NCBI GenBank assembly: GCA_025359445.1
Contig: JANYGB010000031.1
Span: 52,868-116,867 of the forward strand
Direction of reading: 5' to 3'
Source: Sphingomonadaceae bacterium
GTDB lineage: Bacteria; Pseudomonadota; Alphaproteobacteria; Sphingomonadales; Sphingomonadaceae
Length of the DNA: 64,000 bases
Both the position numbers and the translations under genes were made by a program. Shown in pieces: positions 52,032-59,295 of the stretch (positions are counted from its first letter, which is position 1; each line of letters begins with the position of its first letter). Below the pieces are notes generated by a model that ran no database searches, was not told where the DNA came from, and was given only the letters and a program-made list of their open reading frames with translations.

Positions 52032-53000
52032 ATGACCGAACCGACTGAAACCCTCCGCGCAGCCTTACCGCCCCAAGCCCAGTCAAAGCTCCAATCACTC
52101 AAGCTTGTGGAGGGCCGTGCGATTGTTTTCCTCGACGCTGCGGGGCTTGATCAAAACGAACGCGAACAGCTTGAAACCGCGGTAAAAGACGCGCTCACCG
52201 GGCAACCCGGGGTCAGCGAAGTGCGCGTCGCGTTGATCGCCAACAAGACCCGCCGCCGGATCATCGCGGTCGGCTCGGGCAAGGGCGGGGTCGGCAAAAG
52301 TACGGTCTCGGCCAACCTCGCGATTGCCCTGGCAAGGCAGGGCCGCAAGGTCGGGCTGGTCGATGCCGATATATACGGACCGTCGCAGCCGCGCCTGCTC
52401 GGGATCGAGGGCACTCGCCCCGATGCGGCGGACAAACAGCTGATTCCGGTACCAAGCCCGTGGGGCGTGCCGCTACTGTCGATGGGCCAGCTGATCGAAC
52501 CGGGCAAGGCGATCGCGTGGCGCGGGCCGATGGTCGGCAATGCGCTCGGCCAGTTGCTTGACGCCAAGTGGGGCGATGTGGAGCTGCTGGTGGTCGATCT
52601 GCCGCCGGGGACGGGCGATGTTCAGCTGACCATGCTGCAACGCTACAAGCCCGACGGCGCGGTGATCGTCTCGACCCCGCAGGACCTCGCGCTGATCGAT
52701 GCCCAGCGCGCGATCCAGCTGTTCGAGCTGGGCGGGGTGCCGGTGATCGGCATGGTCGAAAATATGGCCGGTTACCAATGCCCGCACTGCGGCGAGGCCT
52801 CCGATCCGTTCGGGCAGGGCGGAGCAGAGGCGGCGGCAGAGGCGCAGGGGATGGCGTTTCTCGGGCGGATTCCGCTCGAACTCGCGATCCGTGCGGCGAG
52901 CGATGCCGGAACGCCGCCAGCAGCTGGCGAAGGAGCCGGGGCCGAGCACTTCGCAGCGCTCGCCCGCCAAGTCGCCACGTGGCTCGACAACCTGCGCTGA
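52032..53000 (+). CDS. mrp: Mrp/ApbC-family Fe-S carrier ATPase
   Basis: This 322-residue P-loop ATPase loads iron-sulfur clusters onto target proteins. An N-terminal MIP18-like segment (VEGRAIVFLDAAGLDQNERE, to PGVSEVRVALIANKT) precedes the deviant Walker A GSGKGGVGKST at residues 81-91, then DADIYGPSQPRLLG, DLPPGTGDVQLTM, and the C-terminal CxxC (Cys250, Cys253 in QCPHCG) that binds the bridging cluster. ATG 52032 is chosen; ATG 52014 would add six residues. Genes next to it (haem and molybdopterin functions) also need metal clusters, though no direct link can be shown. Confidence 0.97.
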   Translation: MTEPTETLRAALPPQAQSKLQSLKLVEGRAIVFLDAAGLDQNEREQLETAVKDALTGQPGVSEVRVALIANKTRRRIIAVGSGKGGVGKSTVSANLAIALARQGRKVGLVDADIYGPSQPRLLGIEGTRPDAADKQLIPVPSPWGVPLLSMGQLIEPGKAIAWRGPMVGNALGQLLDAKWGDVELLVVDLPPGTGDVQLTMLQRYKPDGAVIVSTPQDLALIDAQRAIQLFELGGVPVIGMVENMAGYQCPHCGEASDPFGQGGAEAAAEAQGMAFLGRIPLELAIRAASDAGTPPAAGEGAGAEHFAALARQVATWLDNLR

Positions 53001-53018
53001 GGCGCTAGGAAAACGACG

Positions 53019-55271
53019 ATGAGGGTTTCGCGGCGCGGGTTCTTTTTCGGGATGGGGGCCGGCGGCGCGCTGATCGCTGCCTGGGCGCTGAGCCCGCGCA
53101 AGTTCACCGCGCCGCTGAAACCGGGTCCGGGTGAATATGCCTTCGATGCCTGGCTCAAGATTGGCACCGACGGGGTGGTCAGCGTTGCGGTACCCGCGCT
53201 CGAGATGGGGCAGGGGATCACCACGCTGATCCCGCAGATCGTCGCGATGGAGCTCGGCGCGGATTGGCGCCAGATCGCGGTCGAACCCGCTCCGGTCAGC
53301 GGGGCCTATGCCAACTCTGTGCTGGCAGCGGAATGGGCACCCTTATGGCTGCCGCTGATCTCCGGCCTGGCCGACAAACCTGACAGCTTGCTGGCGCGCC
53401 GTTTTGCCGAGCGCGAGGCGTTTACCGCGACCGCCGACGGCACCTCGCTCGCCGCGCACGAAGCGGCGGCGCGCAGTGCTGCGGCGGGCGCGCGGGTGAT
53501 GCTGGCCAAGGCGGCCGCGGCCAAATGGGGGGTGGCCTGGGAAGAGTGCGAGGCGCAGGGTGGGATGATTCTGCATGACAAGAACAAAGCCTCGTTCGGC
53601 GAACTGGTCGCTGCGGCAGCGACTTATGCGCCGCCCAGCCCGCCGGTCCTGCGCGCCGAAGCCCCGCGCGAACGCCCGGGCGAATTCCCGCCCGGCGCAC
53701 CTCTGCATTTCCCCCGGCTCGACTTGCCGAGCAAGATCGACGGCAGCCATGCCTTTGCCGGTGATGTCCGGCTACCCGACATGGTTTTCGCCGCAATCCG
53801 CCACGGGCCGATTGGCGATGCGAAGCTTGGCCACTACAATCCCAATGGTGCGCACGGACAGCCGGGCCTGCTCGAAGTTGTGGCAGGCACGGGCTGGCTG
53901 GCCGCAGTGGCAAGCAATTGGTGGGCAGCCGAGCAGGCGCTAGCGAAGATTGCGCCGCACTTCACCGCGCGCGGCAAGCCTGACAGTGCCGTGTTAAACA
54001 AGGCTCTTGCGGCGGGTTTGCAGAGTGGCAGCGCAGATACGATAATCGCGTTGGGGAATGGCGGATCGGACAAATCCAGTCTGGTGGCGCAATATATGAT
54101 CGCCCCAGCACTCCATGCCAGCCTTGAAACCGCCACCGCCACCGCGCGTATCGAGAATGGTCGCTGCGAGCTGTGGCTGGCCAGCCAAGCGCCGCAATCG
54201 GCGAGGCAAGCGGTGGCTGCTGCGCTCGGTATTTCGCTGGATGACGTGACGCTGTACCCGCTCCCCGCCGGGGGTAGTTTCGATGCGCGACTGGAACATG
54301 ATCACGCGGTGGAGGCCGCGTTGTTGGCCCGCGCGGTGAAGCGCCCGGTTCAATTGGTCTGGTCACGCTGGCAAGAACATGTCGCAGGCCGCCCGCGCAC
54401 GCCTGCTGCAGCGCAGCTGAAGGCGCAAACGGCCAGCGATGGGTCGCTGATCTCGCTAAGCATCCGCGTCGCCATGCCCGCGACTGCGCGCGAGTTCGGC
54501 GGGCGGCTGTTCGGCGGACGCAGCGCGTATGACGCGCTCGCACTGCAGGACAAAAGCGATGCGGTGGCCTGCGCCGGGCTGACCCCGCCGTATGCCATCC
54601 CTAACTTGTCTGTCGAACACGTCCCGGTTCGCACGCAGCTGCCGACCGGACGGTTGCGGGGCAATTCGCACGGGATCGGCGCGTTCCTGACCGAGACTTT
54701 CATCGATGAGCTGGCGCATCAGGTGCGCCGCGAGCCGCTGTCGTACCGGATGCTGCTGCTGGGCAGCCAGCCCCGCCTCGCCGCCTGCCTCCAGCGTGCC
54801 GCAACGCTGGCCGATTGGGGCGGGGGCAATGGCGGCAGCGGGCAGGGGCTGGCGTGCTGGAAGATGACCTTGGGCGAGGCCGAAGGACATATCGCAGTGG
54901 TCGCCAGCGCGCGCCGCGACGAACGCGGAATCAAGGTCGACAAGCTGACTGCGGTGGCCGACATCGGTCGCATCGTGAACGTCGACATTGCCCGCCAGCA
55001 GATCGAAGGCGGGCTGCTGTTCGGGCTTGGGCTCGTCACCGGATCGACCACGCAATATGCCAAGGGCCTGCCGCTGACCGGAAGGCTCGGCCTGCTCGGC
55101 TTGCCGTTGCTGGCCGATTGCCCAGAGATCGTGACCGAATTCATCGACAGCGAAGCCGCGCCGTTCGATCCGGGCGAACTGGGCGCGGTCGTCGCGCCGC
55201 CGGCCATCGCCAACGCACTCGCTTCCGCCGGGTCAGTCCGGCTTCATAACTTGCCACTGGATCAAAGCTGA
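53019..55271 (+). CDS. Molybdopterin-binding subunit, xanthine-dehydrogenase family (IorB-like)
   Basis: A 750-residue large subunit of a molybdenum hydroxylase similar to isoquinoline 1-oxidoreductase beta subunit. A twin-arginine-type signal (VSRRGFFFGMGAGGALIAAW) precedes two aldehyde-oxidase-type halves, with VAVPALEMGQGITTLIPQIV early, HDHAVEAALLARAVKRPVQL in the middle, and PFDPGELGAVVAPPAIANAL holding the probable catalytic Glu near the C-terminus. The small Fe-S subunit (IorA-like) that usually pairs with it is not beside it, so the partner must be elsewhere. Its stop overlaps the hemH start as TGATG. Substrate is likely an N-heterocycle, which is inference. Confidence 0.88.
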   Translation: MRVSRRGFFFGMGAGGALIAAWALSPRKFTAPLKPGPGEYAFDAWLKIGTDGVVSVAVPALEMGQGITTLIPQIVAMELGADWRQIAVEPAPVSGAYANSVLAAEWAPLWLPLISGLADKPDSLLARRFAEREAFTATADGTSLAAHEAAARSAAAGARVMLAKAAAAKWGVAWEECEAQGGMILHDKNKASFGELVAAAATYAPPSPPVLRAEAPRERPGEFPPGAPLHFPRLDLPSKIDGSHAFAGDVRLPDMVFAAIRHGPIGDAKLGHYNPNGAHGQPGLLEVVAGTGWLAAVASNWWAAEQALAKIAPHFTARGKPDSAVLNKALAAGLQSGSADTIIALGNGGSDKSSLVAQYMIAPALHASLETATATARIENGRCELWLASQAPQSARQAVAAALGISLDDVTLYPLPAGGSFDARLEHDHAVEAALLARAVKRPVQLVWSRWQEHVAGRPRTPAAAQLKAQTASDGSLISLSIRVAMPATAREFGGRLFGGRSAYDALALQDKSDAVACAGLTPPYAIPNLSVEHVPVRTQLPTGRLRGNSHGIGAFLTETFIDELAHQVRREPLSYRMLLLGSQPRLAACLQRAATLADWGGGNGGSGQGLACWKMTLGEAEGHIAVVASARRDERGIKVDKLTAVADIGRIVNVDIARQQIEGGLLFGLGLVTGSTTQYAKGLPLTGRLGLLGLPLLADCPEIVTEFIDSEAAPFDPGELGAVVAPPAIANALASAGSVRLHNLPLDQS

Positions 55272-56281
55272 TGCGCCCTGCCGATCACCCAAGCATTCCA
55301 ATCCCTCGCGTGGGGGTCCTGCTGGTTAATCTCGGCACCCCCGATGCGCCCACTGCGAAGGCAGTGCGGCGCTACCTCAAGCAATTTCTGTCGGATCGGC
55401 GTGTGGTCGAAATTTCTCGGTTGGTGTGGTGGCCGATCCTCAACGGGATCGTGCTCAACACCCGCCCGAAAAAAAGCGCTCATGCCTATAGCCTGGTCTG
55501 GACCGAGGCCGGCTCGCCGCTCGCCGCGATTACCAAGGCGCAGGCTGCGGCCTTGCAGGTGCGGCTGGGCGCTGCGGTCATGGTCAGCCATGCCATGCGC
55601 TATGGCAACCCTGCGGTCGGGGCAGAGGTTCAGCGGCTAAAGGATGCCGGGTGCGAGCGGATCCTGGTAGCTCCGCTCTATCCGCAGTATTCCGCAGCCA
55701 CGACCGCGACAGTGGCTGATGCAGTCGGAGCCCAGATGGCAAAAATGCGCTGGCAGCCGGCACTGCGAAGCTTGCCGCCGTACTATGACGATCCGCTGCA
55801 TATTACCGCGCTGAAAGACGATCTGACCCGGCAACTGGCAGCGCTTGAATTCAAACCCGAAGTCTTGCTGCTCTCGTTCCACGGGATGCCGCAGCGGACG
55901 CTCGAGCTGGGCGATCCGTACCACTGCCACTGTCAGAAAACTGCGCGGCTGCTGCGGGAGGCATTGGCCCTTGAGCATCCCGACCTGAGGATCGAACTTA
56001 GTTTTCAATCGCGCTTCGGACGGGCCAAGTGGCTTGAACCCGCAACCGATGCCGTGCTCGCTGCCGAAGCGCGCCGCGGCACCCGGCGGCTGGCCATCGC
56101 CGCGCCAGGGTTTTCCGCCGATTGCCTTGAAACCCACGAGGAACTGGCGATCCGCGGGCGTGAGCAGTTCGTCGAAGCAGGCGGCGAGCAATTCGCCGCG
56201 CTGCATTGCCTCAACACTTCGGATGCCGGGATGGCGATGCTCGAAGCACTGGTACGGCGGGAAATTGCTGGCTGGATTTAA
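55271..56281 (+). CDS. hemH: Ferrochelatase
   Basis: HemH inserts Fe(II) into protoporphyrin IX, the last step of haem synthesis. The 336-residue product has GVLLVNLGTPDAPTAKAVRR at the N-terminus, the catalytic His in LLSFHGMPQRTLELGDPYHC, then QSRFGRAKWLEPATDAVLA and the C-terminal APGFSADCLETHEELA. Length matches the alphaproteobacterial enzyme. ATG 55271 shares a base with the molybdopterin-gene stop. Haem supply suits the P450 immediately downstream (45 bases) and the quinohemoprotein elsewhere in the window. Confidence 0.97.
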   Translation: MRPADHPSIPIPRVGVLLVNLGTPDAPTAKAVRRYLKQFLSDRRVVEISRLVWWPILNGIVLNTRPKKSAHAYSLVWTEAGSPLAAITKAQAAALQVRLGAAVMVSHAMRYGNPAVGAEVQRLKDAGCERILVAPLYPQYSAATTATVADAVGAQMAKMRWQPALRSLPPYYDDPLHITALKDDLTRQLAALEFKPEVLLLSFHGMPQRTLELGDPYHCHCQKTARLLREALALEHPDLRIELSFQSRFGRAKWLEPATDAVLAAEARRGTRRLAIAAPGFSADCLETHEELAIRGREQFVEAGGEQFAALHCLNTSDAGMAMLEALVRREIAGWI

Positions 56282-56293
56282 CCGCGCGATTAA

Positions 56294-56313
56294 GTTACAC
56301 TGCTGTCAGTAAC
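56294..56313. promoter_or_regulatory. GTTAC-N10-GTAAC palindrome upstream of the second P450
   Basis: GTTAC (56294-56298) and GTAAC (56309-56313) form a perfect short palindrome that ends 13 bases before the P450 ATG and lies wholly in the 45-base gap after hemH. Half-sites spaced like this suit TetR-type dimers. No regulator gene is adjacent. It would allow the P450 to be controlled apart from hemH. Confidence 0.45.
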
Positions 56314-56326
56314 CCCGGAAGGATTT

Positions 56327-57703
56327 ATGGCCACTCTTGCAGCGCAGCCCAGCGCATTCACCCATTGGTCGCAGCAGCAACCAAAGCATGCGCTCGACCA
56401 TATCCCTGGCGAAGATGGCTGGCCGATTGTCGGCACGACCTTTGCGCTGCTCGCCGATCCTCTCGGTTACGGCGAAAAGATGCGCGCCAAATACGGCAAC
56501 GTCTATCGCAACAACGGTTTCGGACGGCGCGGGGTGGCATTGTTCGGTGCCGAGGCCAACGAGTTGGTGCTGTTCGACCGCAACAAGATGTTTTCGTCCG
56601 AGCAAGGCTGGGGTCCGGTGCTCGATCTGCTGTTCCCGCGCGGGCTGATGCTGATCGATTTCGAGCACCACCGCGCCGACCGCCGCGCGCTGTCGATCGC
56701 GTTCAAGCCCGAGCCGATGCGGCATTATGCCGATGCGCTGAACCGGGGTATTTCCGACAGGGTCGAGCAATGGTCGGGCAAGGAGATGCTGTTCTACCCG
56801 GCGATCAAGCAGCTCACGCTCGACCTTGCCGCCGACAGCTTCATGGGGCTGCCGCTGGGGCCGGAGGCGGACCAGATCAACAAGGCATTTGTCGACATGG
56901 TTGCCGCCTCAATTGGGGTGGTGCGCAAGCCGCTGCCGTTTACCGCGATGGGCCGGGGTGTCGCAGGGCGCAAGTTCCTCGTCGAATACTTCACCGCCGA
57001 GGCGCTGCGCCGCCGCAAAGAGGGTGGCGGGCAAGACATGTTCAGCCAGTTCGCCCGTGCTACCCGCGAAGACGGAGACCTGCTCCCGGTCGATCAGGTG
57101 GTCGATCACATGATCTTCCTGATGATGGCCGCGCACGATACGATCACCTCTTCGGCGACCTCGCTGGTGTGGCAGCTGGCCAAGCATCCCGAATGGCAGG
57201 ACAAGCTGCGCGCCGAGGTGCTGGCGGTAACGGGCGGGGAAACGCGGGCGATCACCTATGAAGAACTGGGCAAGCTCGACCTGACCGAGATGGCCTTCAA
57301 AGAAGCGCTGCGGCTGATCCCGCCAGTGCCCAGCCTGCCGCGCCGGGCGCTACGCGAATTCACCTTCCAAGGCTTTACGATTCCCGCCGGGACCGGGGTC
57401 GGGATCAGCCCCGCCAGCGTCCACTTGATGCCAGAGCATTGGCCCGATCCGCGGCGGTTCGATCCGCTGCGCTTCACGCCCGAAAACTCGGCCGGCCGTC
57501 ACAAATACGCGTGGGTCCCGTTCGGCGGCGGCGCGCACATGTGCCTGGGGCTGCACTTTGCCTATATGCAGATCAAGCTGCTGACCGCGCACCTGCTGAC
57601 CCGCTACCGCATCGAGCTGGAGCCGGGATATGCGCCTGAATGGCAGCCGTGGCCGATTCCCAAGCCCAAGGATGGGCTGAAGGTGACGTTCAAGCCGCTC
57701 TAA
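56327..57703 (+). CDS. Cytochrome P450, second
   Basis: The 458-residue P450 is closer to the eukaryotic-like/CYP51-type architecture than the one at 20 kb. It has PGEDGWPIVGTTFALLADPL at the N-terminus, oxygen-binding I-helix HDTITSSATS, ExxR-type KEALRL, and the haem loop FGGGAHMCLGLHFAYMQIK with Cys406. The ribosome site AAGGA precedes ATG 56327 by four to eight bases. Substrates of such proteins are often lipids or terpenoids; none can be read here. A shared stop region overlaps the convergent SdhAF4 gene by four bases. No redox partner is nearby. Confidence 0.95.
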   Translation: MATLAAQPSAFTHWSQQQPKHALDHIPGEDGWPIVGTTFALLADPLGYGEKMRAKYGNVYRNNGFGRRGVALFGAEANELVLFDRNKMFSSEQGWGPVLDLLFPRGLMLIDFEHHRADRRALSIAFKPEPMRHYADALNRGISDRVEQWSGKEMLFYPAIKQLTLDLAADSFMGLPLGPEADQINKAFVDMVAASIGVVRKPLPFTAMGRGVAGRKFLVEYFTAEALRRRKEGGGQDMFSQFARATREDGDLLPVDQVVDHMIFLMMAAHDTITSSATSLVWQLAKHPEWQDKLRAEVLAVTGGETRAITYEELGKLDLTEMAFKEALRLIPPVPSLPRRALREFTFQGFTIPAGTGVGISPASVHLMPEHWPDPRRFDPLRFTPENSAGRHKYAWVPFGGGAHMCLGLHFAYMQIKLLTAHLLTRYRIELEPGYAPEWQPWPIPKPKDGLKVTFKPL

Positions 57704-57861
57704 AAGTCCACTGCGATCCCGTTTTTCTCCCAGTCGCCGTAGCGGGTTGGGTCGAGCGGGTCGGTGGGAGGCGGCACAGGTTCGGGCTGGGGCGCGGGAT
57801 CGTTGCTCCAGTTAGCGGGCTTGTTGAACTTTTCCGGGCGGGTGGTGGCGCGCTGGGTCAT
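57700..57861 (-). CDS. Succinate dehydrogenase assembly factor 4 (DUF1674)
   Basis: The 53-residue protein carries the DUF1674/SdhAF4 C-terminus PLDPTRYGDWEKNGIAVDF, which supports flavinylation and assembly of the SdhA subunit. The N-terminal half is Pro- and Arg-rich. Its start is ATG 57861 with GAGGT ten bases upstream. Family members are 50-120 residues long, so the gene is complete. The 3' end overlaps the convergent P450 stop by four bases, and its 5' end faces rsmB 55 bases away. No sdh genes lie in the window. Confidence 0.9.
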   Translation of the reverse strand: MTQRATTRPEKFNKPANWSNDPAPQPEPVPPPTDPLDPTRYGDWEKNGIAVDF

Positions 57862-57916
57862 GGTGCGTTCTACCTCGCACTGGCCCTCGATTGCAATTGC
57901 CTCTAGGGGGCGGCGC

Positions 57917-59149
57917 ATGGATATTCCCGGCCTTCCCGCGCGCAAGGGTGCGCTCAAACTGATCGATGCTGTGCTCAACCGGGGCGAGACTTTGGATCAG
58001 GCGACAAACAGCGCGCTGCTCGGGGTCAAAGGGCAGGCTGATCGCGCCTTGGCCAAGGCGCTGGCGGGCGAAGCCTTGCGCTGGCTGACCGACCTCGACG
58101 CCATGATCGACAGCGCCACCCGGCTGCCGCTGGCGCACGATGCAAAGGTGCGCTCGGTATTGCGGCTGATGCTCGCGGGCTGGCTGCGACTGGAAACCCC
58201 GCCGCATGCGGTGATCGCAACCGGATTGCCGTTGCTGGCAGGCGGGCCGCGCAGGCTGGCGCATGGGGTGTTTTCGACACTGACCAAGCGCAGTGTCGCT
58301 TTGCCTGCAGCCCCGAGTTTGCCGACCGAGGTTGCCCTGCGCTGGGGCGAGCGGGCCGGGGCGATCGCCGCAGGGCTTGGCCACCTGCCGCCGCTCGACC
58401 TGACTTTGCGCGACACCGCCGAGACCGCGACTTGGGTCGAGCGCCTTGAAGGCACCTCGCTGATGCCTGGACATGTCCGGCTCGGGCGCGGCACAGCGGT
58501 GGAGAATCTCGAAGGCTATGACGAAGGCGGCTGGTGGGTGCAGGACCTTGCGGCAGGTTTGCCCGCGCGCTTGCTTGGTGAAGGCAAGGGCCGCACCGTG
58601 CTCGATCTGTGCGCCGCTCCCGGAGGCAAAACGTTGCAACTCGCGGCGGCAGGGTGGCAAGTCACGGCGCTCGATGCGAGTTCGCGGCGGCTCGAACGGG
58701 TCGAACAGAACCTTGCGCGGACCGGGCTGACTGCGGAAATTATCGAGGCCGATGCGCTGCCCTGGGAAGCGCCCGCGCTGTTCGATGCCGTGCTGCTCGA
58801 TGCACCATGCAGCGCCACCGGCACCTGCCGGCGCCATCCCGATGTCCTGCACCGGATCGGCCCGCGCCAGATCGCCGAACAAGCCGAATTGCAGGCCGCG
58901 CTGCTCGAACGCGCGGTAAGCTGGGTCAAGCCGGGCGGGACTTTGGTCTATGCAGTCTGCTCGCTCGAACCCGCAGAGGGCGAGGCGCAGGCTGCCACGA
59001 TTACACTGACCCTCGACCCGATCCGCGCCGACGAGCTGCCCGCCGGCATTGCCCCGAGCGCAGACGGCTACGTCCGCACCGATCCCGGCATGCTCGCGGA
59101 TGCAGGCGGGCTCGACGGGTTCTTCGTCGCCCGCTGGCGTAATCTTTAG
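57917..59149 (+). CDS. rsmB: 16S rRNA (cytosine967-C5)-methyltransferase
   Basis: RsmB methylates C967 of 16S rRNA using S-adenosylmethionine. The 410-residue product starts with a NusB-like helical domain (KGALKLIDAVLNRGETLDQA). The Rossmann methyltransferase follows, with SAM motif VLDLCAAPGGKTLQL, motif IV DAPCSATGTCRRHPD with catalytic Cys298, and motif VI VYAVCSLEPAEGE with Cys348. Both cysteines are present, as needed for C5 methylation. The start at ATG 57917 follows AGGGGG. The gene stands alone, divergent from sdhAF4, and a perfect inverted repeat follows it. Confidence 0.96.
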   Translation: MDIPGLPARKGALKLIDAVLNRGETLDQATNSALLGVKGQADRALAKALAGEALRWLTDLDAMIDSATRLPLAHDAKVRSVLRLMLAGWLRLETPPHAVIATGLPLLAGGPRRLAHGVFSTLTKRSVALPAAPSLPTEVALRWGERAGAIAAGLGHLPPLDLTLRDTAETATWVERLEGTSLMPGHVRLGRGTAVENLEGYDEGGWWVQDLAAGLPARLLGEGKGRTVLDLCAAPGGKTLQLAAAGWQVTALDASSRRLERVEQNLARTGLTAEIIEADALPWEAPALFDAVLLDAPCSATGTCRRHPDVLHRIGPRQIAEQAELQAALLERAVSWVKPGGTLVYAVCSLEPAEGEAQAATITLTLDPIRADELPAGIAPSADGYVRTDPGMLADAGGLDGFFVARWRNL

Positions 59150-59151
59150 TC

Positions 59152-59231
59152 TCGTCATTGCGAGCGTAGCGAAGCAATCCAGAGCCCAACGCGTGACGCT
59201 CTGGATTGCTTCGCTACGCTCGCAATGACGA
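59152..59231. repeat. Perfect 33-bp inverted repeat (CGTCATTGCGAGC type)
   Basis: Arms at 59152-59184 and 59199-59231 are exact inverted copies of 33 bases starting TCGTCATTGCGAGCGTAGCG, with a 14-base spacer CCCAACGCGTGACG. It begins three bases past the rsmB stop. This TCATTGCGAGC(G)..GAAGCAATCCAG sequence is a known dispersed palindromic element of several bacterial groups. It could double as a strong terminator for rsmB. The exact identity of the arms suggests recent insertion or strong selection for the structure. Confidence 0.9.
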
Positions 59232-59295
59232 ATTGTCTAAAGTCTTGCCCTCTTCCGCCAGCGTGCCACTATCTCCCCATCAGAGGGGACCAATC

